NCBI GenBank assembly: GCA_963585895.1
Contig: OY757916.1
Coordinates: 17,973,129 to 18,037,128, forward strand
DNA from: Sepioteuthis lessoniana
Taxonomy: Eukaryota > Mollusca > Cephalopoda > Myopsida > Loliginidae
DNA: 64,000 bases
Direction of reading: 5' to 3'
The translations under genes were made by a program, and so were the position numbers. The first letter of the stretch is position 1; each line of letters begins with the position of its first letter. Below are positions 22,815 to 32,834 of this stretch, piece by piece. The notes beneath the pieces were generated by a model that ran no database searches, was not told where the DNA came from, and saw only the letters and a list, made by a program, of their open reading frames with translations.

Positions 22815-22876
22815 TACTCACAATAATGACTTTGTTACTAAGAGTTTCTTTCAAAAGGAAATATTACCACAATCAT
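22815..22876 (-). repeat. Hammerhead-like core, degenerate
   Basis: The reverse strand gives CTGATGATTGTGG, then GAAACTCTTAGTAACAAAG. Two possible stem III pairs (CT/AG) precede GTA, and stem I has three pairs at most (TGT with ACA). It belongs with 18545, 23185 and 43155. Confidence 0.35.
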
Positions 22877-22965
22877 CAGACACTCCAATGATATTATTGT
22901 AGACTAGGTTAAACATGAACCGCATAAGGTAATAATTCACAAAACCAGAAGAAGGGATTCACTTT

Positions 22966-22978
22966 TCTCTCTCTCTCT

Positions 22979-23042
<64 letters not shown>
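22966..23042. repeat. (CT)n-(AT)n microsatellite
   Basis: Interrupted CT run followed by about 32 bp of AT. The segment 23055-23130 has a second copy at 42385-42460 (GACCAAATGCGG and GAGAGTGCTCAATATCT). Confidence 0.9.
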
Positions 23043-23045
<3 letters not shown>

Positions 23046-23184
23046 CAACAGTATATGGTTATCACTATCTCACTTGATGGGTTTATGGCAGACCAAATGC
23101 GGTAAATTTTAGAGAGTGCTCAATATCTGTGATAGAGCTGATAATAAATAAATACATATTAGTTTATATATATATTTGATAGCA

Positions 23185-23241
23185 TGGATTCTTATATGTG
23201 ACTACGAGTTTCACGCGGTCTTTATACGACAATCATCAGAC
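23185..23241 (-). repeat. Hammerhead-like core, degenerate
   Basis: The reverse strand has CTGATGATTGTCGTA, then GTGAAACTCGTAGTC. CT/AG could form a 2-bp stem III before the GTC triplet. Stem I pairs only over about two bases, so it is unlikely to be active. Confidence 0.35.
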
Positions 23242-23424
23242 CGGTTTGGTAGTAATAAAAAAAGTAATAAAAATTCTCAAAGAAGAAATTATTTGTCCTT
23301 TTACTTTAGTTGTAATCAACGACCCGTCTCAAACCATCATTGGCACAGCTTTCAAAAATATTGACCAGCAAATATAACACACACACACACACACACACAT
23401 TTCAGTTTCCAGTCGTCATTTACT

Positions 23425-23720
23425 AAGCTTATCTTAGCGTAGTGCGCACATTCGTCTAGCCTGTGCGAGCCCCGAAAGTTGACCCTTCTCGTTCAGTGTC
23501 TAGTTCACAACTCAACTGACTTTTTCAAATCTCCCAAAATCCTCTGTGCACGCTTCCGGTGCATGACGACATTCACATTCCCTCTCTGGGATTTTTATTT
23601 TGACATCTGTGAACGACACATCATCCCCGCGCGCTCGTCAACACCAGTGCTCAAGTTTGTACCTAACTAACCCATGTGCTGAGCCGAAAGGTTCTCAGCC
23701 TAACTAAGATAAGCTTATCT
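23425..23720 (-). mobile_element. LTR family A fragment between direct repeats
   Basis: A 5'- and 3'-truncated family A LTR in reverse (CTTCCGGTGCATGACG, GCTGAGCCGAAAGG). The sequence AAGCTTATCT occurs at 23425-23434 and 23711-23720, immediately outside it. Confidence 0.65.
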
Positions 23721-23739
23721 AGCCTAAGAGATAGAGAAA

Positions 23740-24115
23740 CCAGTGAGATTCAAACTCACTAATACTTAGATTTGATAACTTAACTTGCTAACAAATTCAA
23801 TAATAAAGGCATCAAACTCACAAATTCTTGGATCCGATAACCTAGCTTGCTAACTAATTCACTACTTAAGACACAACATTTCTAAGCTTAGTTTAACACA
23901 AGAATAATGAGACACCCAGAGGGAACAAAACTCATTAACTCTTGGATCCGATAACCGAGCTTGCTAACCAATTTCTGATTTGAGGCAACCTAAGCGTGGC
24001 TTAATTTAGCAAAAAGAAGAAGAATGAGGCACTCAGTGTGAAACAATTTTACTAACATTGCTCCAATAACCTAACTTAATAACCAATACACCACGTGAGG
24101 CACCCATCTAAGTTT
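23740..24115 (-). repeat. Tandem SINE-4-like units
   Basis: At least three drifting units carry antisense tRNA-like heads (AAACTCA...CTTGGATCCGATAACC...CTTGCTAAC). CTTGGATCCGATAACC recurs 114 bp apart (23829 and 23943). Each unit separately keeps the reverse A/B-box layout. Confidence 0.6.
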
Positions 24116-24672
24116 AAAGCAACTGTTTATCAAATATATTGATAGAACCAATAATAAATATGCGTTCATCTTAAATGAATTATTTTAATTCACTAACTTT
24201 TAAAGTTTTGTAATGTGTTAATGCCCTGAAATGTTAATTTTGATGCGTTCTGCCAAAAGGCTGGCTTAGATACATTTTGAAACCATAATTCTCAAACTTC
24301 GGCATGAAGTAACCCAAAAAGGGTTGACGTGCCGTAAAAGATAACAACTAAGCAGTCATTTATTTTAAAAAGCTTATCAGAGTTACTGTCAAAATAACAA
24401 ATGTCAAACCTCAGTCTCATAATACTTAGCTTTATTTCTAAGGATTGTTTTCTGCCGCAAAAATGCAAAAACAAAACGATAAGAGATAGAGTCAAAACAA
24501 CATTTTTTTTGTCTTTCCCAGAAAGAAGATGTCGATTCAATGTGTACATCACTTTGAAGTGGAAAAATCCAATGTTTTTGATTTGGGTTACAAAAAGCCA
24601 AATCACTTGTCAGAAATAAATTTACTTGACAAGTACCATTTTAAAATATATAACTTTAAGTCTAACTTGGAT

Positions 24673-25039
24673 GAGTCCAAAGTTTTACTATATTTTAATA
24701 ACACGAGACACAGTTCGGCAGTTCCGGATGCTTTTACCGAGGTCATGAAGGTAACAAACAACACTCGCCTGATACTCTTCCAGAGGTACTCGTCGGAGTT
24801 GTATCTATGGTTTTGAGCACGGCTTCAGAGTCCACGATTTTAGGCCTACCTGACCTCGCCTGATCGTCGAGTTTCTGGCAATCCGAGCGAAATTTCTTGA
24901 GCTATCTGATTACTGTGCGGGACCAACTGTGCTATGACCTTTTTTTACAACAAATGTTTTTGGTTACTTTCATGGCGTTATAGCCCAGCTCGAACACGTA
25001 AAGCATAAGTTCTCGAATGAGATTTTGATGGACGTTCAT
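24673..25039 (-). pseudogene. mariner-like transposase, helix-turn-helix N-terminus
   Basis: From an ATG at 25039 (minus) it reads MNVHQNLIRELMLYVFELGY, followed by broken frames with SDSSRNFARIARNS and LHDLGKSIR-like segments. This is the paired HTH DNA-binding region of Tc1/mariner transposases. One-base shifts and a stop interrupt it, and the DDE/D catalytic domain is absent. The 95-codon plus frame at 24529-24816 overlaps it and is a shadow. A related copy lies at 31460-31711. Confidence 0.7.
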
Positions 25040-25396
25040 CTGCACAGCTTTCAAATCAGACCCGGAATAAAGCACAATGTGTTTACGCTCTAACTACCAC
25101 GATTCTACCAATTATAGCAGTTGCCTATCACGACTTGAACTTCTTCGGTCACGTGATATACATACTGTAAACTAGATAATATATATTGCAAAAGCTTTGG
25201 CTCACCTGATCATATCCTCTTCTGTATTATAATATGACTTAATAGATTTTTTAAAACTAAATACTTTAATAAAATTGCTCGATATCGATGCTTGAGCCTA
25301 TTTAGCTCTGACGGCGAGTAGTTTGATGATCACATAGACAAGAAAGTGATAATCAAGTGCCGTCGTTTCAGTTCAAACTTACACCTCTCTCTCTCT

Positions 25397-25398
<2 letters not shown>

Positions 25399-25440
<42 letters not shown>
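25399..25440. repeat. (CT)n-(AT)n microsatellite
   Basis: Left border of the hammerhead-bearing repeat 25441-25757; a second AT run lies at 25758-25790. Confidence 0.9.
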
Positions 25441-25441
<1 letters not shown>

Positions 25442-25519
25442 AATAGGAAGAAAACACAAACTTTCTACTTAATTTGAGATTGAAACAAAAAGGTTTTCAT
25501 CCACAAATTAAGCGTGTAT

Positions 25520-25572
25520 GTCATCTGAAGAGAGATAGATGATATTTTACGCCGAAATAAATTTATAATGAC
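25520..25572 (+). ncRNA. Hammerhead ribozyme-like, type I, minimal stem III
   Basis: Stem I GTCAT (25520-25524) pairs perfectly with ATGAC (25568-25572). The core CTGAAGA lies at 25525-25531 and GAAA at 25554-25557. Stem III is the palindrome TAAATTTA (25558-25565), followed by TA, giving an ATA cleavage triplet (NUH rule). Stem II (25532-25553) pairs poorly, which is the weak point. It lies in a repeat bounded by (AT)n on both sides. Self-cleavage is inferred from the conserved core only. Confidence 0.55.
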
Positions 25573-25754
25573 TATTTAACGAGGTTTGAGATTTCTTCTA
25601 GTTACATTGTATACGCTCTGTGAGTTTTATTTTATAAACCTGAAAAGGAATATATAGCAATCGGCATACACTGAGCACTCCCATAGATTTATATGAAATT
25701 CTTCATATATTCTATACACAAATAATCTACACCCATTGTCTTCGGACGCCGACT

Positions 25755-25791
<37 letters not shown>

Positions 25792-25822
25792 AAGTAACTT
25801 AGATCAATTTATCAGTTTATTC

Positions 25823-25980
25823 GAGGATCGGCTGAAAAGTTCATAGGCTAACGAAGATATATGAAATGTGAGCAAATGAGGTCTACTTTTCAATACAGTT
25901 CTCCTTGAGGTCCATATTGGTAAAAAAAAAATCAGAAAGAGTAGACATGAGTTATCATATGAACTTTTCACCATATGCTC
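25823..25980. mobile_element. Short mariner-type MITE
   Basis: Perfect 13-bp inverted ends TGAAAAGTTCATA (25833-25845) and TATGAACTTTTCA (25958-25970), with extended weaker similarity inwards. There is no coding capacity. The inner GTTCTCCTTGAGG resembles mariner C-terminal coding sequence, so it is likely an internally deleted copy. Confidence 0.65.
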
Positions 25981-26129
25981 TCGCATGAGGGTTGAGCACC
26001 CTGGCGAGGGAATTTACGGCTGCCACTCGTATAATACAAAGCTCTTCGAATGAATTGAGCACTCTGGTATCCGGTAAGGCAAAAATGTAAACAAACGAAA
26101 GCTACTACATAATGCCTTATAATTCCCGA

Positions 26130-26275
26130 GCTGACGTAGTTCGCTTGTTGGTTGATTGGTATGATACTAAGTCTAACGTAAATTTGGGCGGGTTTCGATT
26201 CCAGCTTCAAGCGTCCTACGTGTTTAGCCACACTGATGAGTTGTGATATAACGAAACAGTCTGTCTGTGGATGAC
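26130..26275 (+). mobile_element. tRNA-headed SINE with hammerhead 3' domain
   Basis: A tRNA-like head (GTTGGTTGATTGG... with B box GGTTTCGATTCC, 26190-26201) is followed 20-25 bp later by a full hammerhead, then a (GT)n tract (26276-26294). The reverse copy at 42165-42300 has the same order, so the unit is real. Pol III transcription would produce an RNA that cuts itself near its 3' end. Confidence 0.7.
26228..26270 (+). ncRNA. Hammerhead ribozyme, type I
   Basis: All parts fit the consensus. Stem I CCACA (26228-26232) and TGTGG (26266-26270); core CTGATGA (26233-26239); stem II GTTGT/ATAAC with a GAT loop (26240-26252, one G-U pair); GAAA (26253-26256); stem III CAG/CTG with a single T between (26257-26263); cleavage triplet GTC (26263-26265). 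The one-base loop suggests cleavage as a dimer. Confidence 0.88.
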
Positions 26276-26449
26276 AATGTGTATGTGTGTGTGTACTAGG
26301 TGTGCTGGATAAATGGCCGCCATAATAAATTACTCGCATATGCTTTATTACAGGTTTTTTCTATCATGCAGCAAACCATATTTGCTTAGGCACTGTCTGA
26401 GTAGAAAGTATTGCCATTACACAATTCCCTCCTCCAAAAATTTGTAAGC

Positions 26450-26910
26450 TGCATACTTTACTGTTCGGCATTCACGTTGGAAGCACAATACAATAACTTC
26501 AGAATATTAGGTTGTCAATCTGAGGACAGTGTAGAAGATTTGAAAGGAGTTGGATGAGTCCAATGCTGATAATGAAGGTACGACAGCACGGAATCCTCAC
26601 TCTGATAGTTTTGATTAGAAAAGAACTTCCGAATTGTTGGTAGGATTCTGACTATGACTGACAATGATCCCAACAAGTCTATTTATTTCCGTAACCTGGG
26701 ACATGAGAGTGTAAGTTTCTTATCAGTTCGGTAGTGCATGGAGATATTCGGTATTTCTCATACAAGATGGGAAAGGGACACTTATTTTAATCCCAGGCCA
26801 TGAAGGTCAAGGAGAACGAACTTGTTGCAAATCTTTCAACAAACTCCAACATCTTTTCCAACCTACCATGCTTTGTTTTTTTTGTTTTTTCATATGATAA
26901 AGATTGGTGA
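26450..26910 (+). pseudogene. mariner-like transposase fragment
   Basis: Broken frames give MTDNDPNKSIYFRNLGHES and, after a frameshift, VVHGDIRYFSYKMGKGHL, recognisable as the segment between HTH and catalytic domain of one mariner-like transposase lineage. The right end is cut by Repeat E and RTE sequence near 26910. No catalytic residues survive. Confidence 0.6.
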
Positions 26911-26971
26911 CAATAAAGAGGTACTCCGTATTCCCCAAAACTCCAGCATTACTGGAAACTCACCATTAGAT

Positions 26972-27220
26972 TCCAGACATGCAGGACACTGCTGGAGAAG
27001 CAGGGACGAACTCATAAGTGATGTACTCCTATGGACCCCCACACATGGCCGTGCAAAAGCAGGACGACCAGCACGAACATACATTCAGCAGCTATGAGAG
27101 GATACGGGATGCTGTCCTGAAGACCTGCCTAGGGCGATGAACGATAGGGAGGAGTGGCGAGAGAGGGTCAGGGATATCCGTGCTACCAGCGTGACAAGAT
27201 GATGATGATGATGATGAGTG
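26972..27220 (+). pseudogene. RTE-like LINE 3' end, truncated
   Basis: Reads SRHAGHCWRSRDELISDVLL then WTPTHGRAKAGRPARTYIQQ, ending in (ATG)n at 27199-27217. 5' truncation at HAGHC is typical of target-primed reverse transcription. It joins a Repeat E scrap (26915-26971). Confidence 0.85.
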
Positions 27221-27500
27221 TCATATTCAGGACACTTGTTGGGTGTGTCTTACCCCTCTGCAGAGAAGCAGTCACTGTATTCTACAGCCCCAGCCGATTG
27301 GGCAAGTGTACCAAGGAGTAATGGCAATGACGAGCTACTCGATAGTCCCCAAAGCTCCAGAACTAAAACCTTATCATTAGATGCATTTTAATGTCATGTC
27401 AGGACACTCGTTATTGAGGTGGGGGGTTTTACGCATCTGCAGAGATGCAGTCGGCGTATCTCATAATCCCAACCGACTGGACCGGTCTGGCCAATATCTT
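27221..27500 (-). repeat. Repeat E fragments
   Basis: Two reverse pieces contain a TCTGCAGAG block and CCGACTGG. From 27500 to 28190 I see nothing I can support. Confidence 0.6.
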
Positions 27501-28313
27501 TACTTGAAAGTAAAGAACTAACTTCTCCCAAGAAAAAAAAATTCTGAGAGTCATATCTAACTACCCACATTGCAAGGGTACAGGATTAATTAAGTCAGGG
27601 CTGGGTGTACAGTTGAATCAACTACCCCACTTTCGGGGATAAGACTGGGAAGCAATGTTTGTGAGAATCAGTATCTGCTATTAAACCCTGAAAATAAAAA
27701 TATTTCTTATATGCTGTTAACAGGACAATATTACTTCTCTTTGATAGAAATTCTCAATCTCTTTTGACAGAATCCTTTATTATGTGTGTATAATTTGCAT
27801 CATGTGATGATAATAAACAAGACAAACAAACTTACATTCAGCTCTCCTGATTATTCATTTTCTTTCTTCTCTGTTGTGTAATCATGTTTGAATTTTCTGG
27901 ATTACACAAGAGAACTGATCTGCTATTTACAAAGAAAACAAGCAGTAAATGGTATTATATACAAAATCTGATTAGTATACCACAAAAACATTCCCCAGGG
28001 TTGCTTTAATCAACTTGTCTAGTCGGAGGAGTAACAAATTAATTTAATAGACAATTTCCTTCACCGGCCCAGGTTTTGTGTCAACATGTTTGAGATTAGT
28101 ATTATGATCCTGAGGCTTTCAGATGAACTTTGTCATGATTTTAGATTTTATAAACTGAAGCATGTATCGTCTGTTAACAGTTTATTTACACAAGAGGTTT
28201 CCATTTCCTTACTTTACGGCATACTAACTCTTTATGGTTTATTTAATGCCGAAATGTCTTTATCTTTATTCCTGATTTTTGTTTAATGGCATATCAAGCT
28301 TCATGGGTTATTT

Positions 28314-28855
28314 CGTTATGAAATAGCCGAGGGATTTCGGTTCATGCCTTTGAGTTTAGTTAGACTGAGAACCTTTCGGCTCAGCACATGGGTTGGTTGG
28401 GTGTAAGATTGAAGCAGGTGTTAACGCGGGTGCGCGCGAGCGGATGGAGGTGTCACTCAGATGTCATAACAGTCCGAGACGATACTGGGTGACAAGGTGC
28501 GGGTGACGTCACGCACCGGAAGCACGCAGAAGTTTGTGTGAGAATTTGAAGAAAATAAGAGTTGGGTTTTAGACACCAAACGAGAAGGATCAATCTTGGA
28601 GCTCGCAGGCGCGAGGCGAACGTGCGCCTGATGGGGGCCGCTCGAGTTGGGGGCCAAATGAATAAGACAGCGTAGAAGAGTGTGTCTCTCCTCCTTACGT
28701 CGAAACCTTTAACTCAAAGTTAATAAAAAGGTTTCGTACCTGAACAGGAAGTAGTTACGTGTTTTTGAGATTCCTGTTCTTTATATATTCTATCGTTATG
28801 GACATTACATGTCTATTTCGCACATGGCCATATTCGTGTATATGGCTACGCAACA
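28314..28855 (+). mobile_element. Solo LTR, family A, with 4-bp target duplication
   Basis: 542 bp, ending GGCTACGCAACA, flanked by ATTT on both sides (28310-28313 and 28856-28859). Outside the duplication the two flanks join into one hairpin tail (GGCATATCAAGC...GGGTTATTT and AATGCC), which proves insertion into that repeat. It contains GTGACGTCACGCACCGGAAG (28504-28523) and an AATAAAAAG polyadenylation region. The 4-bp duplication fits Ty3/gypsy-type integrases. Confidence 0.88.
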
Positions 28856-28959
28856 ATTTAATGCCTAAGTTATTCTTGTAGAAGAAGAGCGGTGATACAA
28901 TTTAACCCTTAGCTGGGACCGAATCTTGATTCATTTCGAAATATTTGATTTTATTGTAA

Positions 28960-29458
28960 TTAAACTGGTACCAACTTTCGCGAATGGTAGTTGATAGATC
29001 TTCTTTGGTAGATGGAGACTTTTCGTGGATCATTTTAAAAATACTCCGCGATTAATTTTCAATTGGATATACATCTGGACTGTCCGCTGTTTTATGTTCA
29101 TTTCCAGAAGAAAAGATTTGATCCCCATTGTGCAATGACAAATAGAATTATCATCCTGAAAAAAAGATTCCATCACCACCAAACTAATCCATTATCAATC
29201 TAATAAGAAAATTATCAAATATTTCAATGTACACACGTGCATTGATTGTTGAGGTAATTATTACCATCTATCCTGGTCCTTTAAATGACATGCAACCCCA
29301 TAACATAAATGTCTTGAGAAATTTACCTGTTCTCTTCGGGCAGTCATCTTCATAAGTTTCTTTAAAACAGCAATAGACAAAGGTTCCAGCATCATTGTCT
29401 TGGCCAATGAAAATTCTTGATTCATCACTGAATATCACTTTCATTCAATTGTTCACAC
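28960..29458 (-). pseudogene. Tc1-like transposase, catalytic domain fossil
   Basis: The minus strand reads MKVIFSDESRIFIGQDNDAG (first catalytic D), then FMLWGCMSFKGPG, INARVYIEIFDNF, FFQDDNSICHC (second D) and, in another frame, SPDVYPIEN (E). The D to E spacing fits Tc1 (DD34E). At least two frameshifts and two in-frame stops are present, and the N-terminal HTH is missing. Confidence 0.85.
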
Positions 29459-29509
29459 GCAAAGATTTTTTTCTTTTTAGCCCATTTTAATCTCATTTTC
29501 TATTTGTGT

Positions 29510-30190
29510 GTTTTTTCCCAGTCGAGTTGGGCTGTAGAATGCACTGACTGTACCTCTGCAGAGGGGTAAGACCCTCCCAAGGAGTATCCTGGATAAGACA
29601 TAAAATAATCTGATGGTGAGGTGCCAGTAATGCTGGAACTTTGGGGAATAAGGAGCACCACTTCATTGCCATGGCTCCCAGGTTCACTTTGGTCCGGAGT
29701 TATAGCACCTGATAGGGCCTTATCTATGGGTTAAATACAATTAACCTGTGTAATTATGATTAACTTAATTGTTTGAATTAGAACTGTTTGACTAAACTGA
29801 ATAGCTTGAAATAGAAATGTTTTTGATAATTAAACTGTGTGCTTACATTTAAACTGCGTACTTATGCAAAACTAAATTATTTGAAATGGAATTGTTTTTG
29901 ACATTTAAACTCTACTTAGGCTAAACTGAATTGTTTAATATAGAACTGTTTTGACATTTAACTGTGTGTATACAAAATCTATACCATAGTAAACTGAATT
30001 AGCTGAATTAGAACTGTATTAATAAACTGAATATCTTGAAATAGAAATGTTTTTGACAATTGAACTGAGTACTCATGCTAAACTGAATTGTTTAAAATAG
30101 AACTGATTATTTGTATAAAAATGGATTTAGTGTTAAATAACCGACAAAGGTTGATATGCCATAAAACCCAACCGACCAACCAACCAACTA
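29510..30190 (+). repeat. Repeat E, long copy
   Basis: The full order of blocks is present, with an expanded AT-rich middle (AAACTGAAT / GAAATAGAA units from 29755 to 30110) and the hairpin tail at 30125-30165 (GTGTTAAATAACC...TTGATATGCC). No ORF. From 30190 to 30680 I see only AT-rich sequence. Confidence 0.75.
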
Positions 30191-30689
30191 TACAACCATT
30201 TGTGTGTTTGTGCTGGTTTTCACTTGGCTTTTCTTTATCTAAATCCTTACATAACAGAAATTGATCACGTCAAAATGGGATCACAGCTGATTAACATTGT
30301 TCCTATTACATATTAGCACATACAATTAACATGGCTGTACTGCTGTTTAAAATTGTATAGAGAATCAGTATGGTTAATTAATCTTAATTAATAATTAATT
30401 AATTAATCTTGTATTTGGTACTTGCTAGATTATATTGCGAATATTTCGTGAACGAAGAAGTTCACGCCATGATACGCATCGACCTTCATTGGTCGAATCG
30501 TTGTAGTTGATGCGCTCACATGTTGTGCATTGTTTTATTCTGTCTGTGATTTGAAAGTTGAAATCCGCACCGATGAATACCCAACGAAGTTTGGGAACTT
30601 ATGCTTTACATGTGCGAATTTTGTCGCTGAAATAACTTATAACTTTTATTGTGTGAAAGGAGAAGGCGCAGTTGATAATATTTGTCGCT

Positions 30690-31435
30690 GCCTCCCACCA
30701 GACACGACTTGACACAAGGTCAAAAGCCCCAAGGCCGATTAAAGTGGGGATAAAGGGGAGGGGAAGGTCGGGAACGAGCCGAGACTCGAACCCTGCTGGT
30801 GATTGACCCACTAAGTGCAATGTGGATCTAATGAGTCAAGCTGTATCACGGACCTAAATCTAGGTCCGGGCACGTATGCCAGCATATAGCTTGAACGAGA
30901 CCGTGAGGTCTAGTGCTATACAAGGCGTGCATAAGGATCTGAAAAGCAGCTCGCCCACTCGAGGTTTGCCCAGCCGAAACTGGGGGCCTATTCGACCCCG
31001 AGTCTGCTCTTGGTTTCGATCACCCATCCGGCACGAATACCAGACAGCCCAGCCAAAGGGGCCGGGGAGCGATGGTATTTCTCACTGCCTCTCACCAGAC
31101 AGGACTTGACACAAGGTCAAAAGCCCGAAGGCCGATTAAAGTGGGGATAAAGGGGAAGGGAAGGTTGGGAACGAGCCGAGACTCGAACCCTGCTAGTCAT
31201 TGACCCACTAAGTGCAATGTGGATCTAATGAGTCAAGCCGTATCACGGACCTAAATCTAGGTCCGGGCACGTATGCCAGCATATAGCTTAAACTAGACCG
31301 TGAGGTCTAGCGCTATACAAGGCGTGAAAACAGATCTGAAGAGCAGCTCGCCCACCCGAAGGTTGCCCAGCCGAACCTGGGGGCCTATTCGGCCCCGAGT
31401 CTGCTCTTGGTTTCGATCACCCATCCGGTAGAAGG
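30690..31435. repeat. Two-copy tandem repeat, about 397-bp unit
   Basis: GACACAAGGTCAAAAGCCC occurs at 30711 and 31108. The copies match through GTGGGGATAAAGGGG, CTAAATCTAGGTCCGGGCAC and GTCTGCTCTTGGTTTCGATC. In reverse, each holds a tRNA-like segment with a B box GGTTCGAGTC (near 30788 and 31186), so the unit may be a SINE array. Unit 2 lacks the last ~50 bp. Confidence 0.75.
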
Positions 31436-31459
31436 CTCAGTTGATCCTAGTACAATGAT

Positions 31460-31711
31460 CAGCTAATTCAAGAAATTTTACGTGGGTCTCAAGAGACTCA
31501 CGATCAGGCAAAGTCAGGTAGGTCTAAAACCTTGGATTCCGAGGCTGTGCTCAAATCCAGCGCGGCAAATCTGGCGAGTAACCCTAGGAAAGTATCAGGC
31601 GAGTTTGGTATCTCAAAGTCCAGTGTTGTTTGTCACATTCACGACCTCGGTAAAAGCATCCGGAATTACCGAATTGTTCCTTCCGTTACCAAAATATTGC
31701 AAAACTTTTGA
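31460..31711 (+). pseudogene. mariner-like transposase HTH segment
   Basis: An open frame of 83 codons without ATG contains KSGRSKTLDSEAVLK and GEFGISKSSVVCHIHDLGKS, then IRNYRIVPSVTKILQNF and a stop. The second helix-turn-helix of Tc1/mariner transposases is well preserved. The catalytic domain is absent and flanks are unrelated. The ATG-started frame at 31482 is in the wrong phase. Confidence 0.75.
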
Positions 31712-32204
31712 CTCACTCACTTAGTTTGATATTTATTTTTTTTTACAGAATAAGAATTCAAATATTCTTATCTGTATGAATCTATGAAATGTAAACCAGT
31801 TTGAAAGGAAACTACGTCACGTGACATTTGAGATGGGTTCTTTGGAAATCCTGTAAAACTTAATCTTTAATATAATATATGGATATATAGAATTTGTCGA
31901 AATTTTGACAAGTGTTTGATATCTTGAAAAGCGATCTTGTTCGATGACCTTTAAAAACCATTACAAAATCGTATTACATTTTTAGAACGAAATTTTGTCC
32001 TTTTAGATTTGTGGCTTACTTTAAAATTCAGGAGAATGTTAGTTGTTTTAGTAATGATCCAAAGAAGAATATTGATAAATTTAAAATAAGTAGAAGGAAA
32101 TATTGCTATCTCCCCCCCGCCATAAAAAAACAACATTAAGAATACTTAAAACCGATTTATGTATGCATAGGATAATTTGCAGGAAAATGTTTTCCTTATA
32201 CTTA

Positions 32205-32515
32205 TTCGCCCAAGCTGACTGTATCCCCAGCAAAGAGATAAGACCCCTCCCGCCAAAGATTGTCTTGGGTATGACAATAAACCTCAACCAGTAATGGGGC
32301 TATGATTCTGGAGTTCCGGGGAGAATTCCTTCATTGCCATTACTCCCAGATCCACTCTGACACGAATTGTGGTATCTGTTGGGGTTCCATTTAGCACACA
32401 ACCGTGTGAAATAAAAGAAGAAACTGCACCAAAAATGTATATACCAACGTACAATGTACAGAATCCTTAACTCTATGCATAGAGTTACCCTAGATGGTTT
32501 GAAATGCCGTTAAAA
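32205..32515 (+). repeat. Repeat E, partial
   Basis: Contains CAAGCTGACTGTATCCCC, a GATAAGACCCCTCCC block and CCACTCTGACACGAATTGTGG. The tail near 32490 is decayed. Bases 31720-32200 hold no supported feature. Confidence 0.5.
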
Positions 32516-32523
32516 TCAGTCAA

Positions 32524-32800
32524 TCAGTTTATTCCTCTGCTACGATCAGGATGTCACACGAGGAGAATTGTTTAACGGAGTACATGGCTTGGGTTCAGAG
32601 TTTTCCTTCTCACACTCTGGTGTCCTAACTAAGATTAAAGAATCCAGTCTGCCCTTGTATTTATCCCTTGATTATAGAAGAACAGATAAATCCACACATT
32701 TTTTAAGGACACTTACGCGAAATGAAAGGCAAACAGCCCCGTGAAAGATTTAAACTCGGATCACCGTTTCCGTCTTACTAACACGATATTTTCTTACAAC
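32524..32800 (-). mobile_element. SINE-1, degraded
   Basis: Reversed SINE-1 order: CTGCTACGATCAGGATGTCAC, AGAGTTTTCCTTCTC, AATCCAGTCTGCCC and a degenerate tRNA head. No clear target duplication. Confidence 0.65.
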
Positions 32801-32834
32801 AATTACTTTCTAATACAAGAAAATGTTGTTTAAG

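Noticed and set aside
23740..24115. CRISPR-like regular repeats
   Set aside because: Units drift, spacing is irregular, and they are tRNA-like SINE heads in a eukaryotic context.
24529..24816. 95-codon plus-strand ORF
   Set aside because: It overlaps the antisense mariner HTH remnant and shows no family resemblance.
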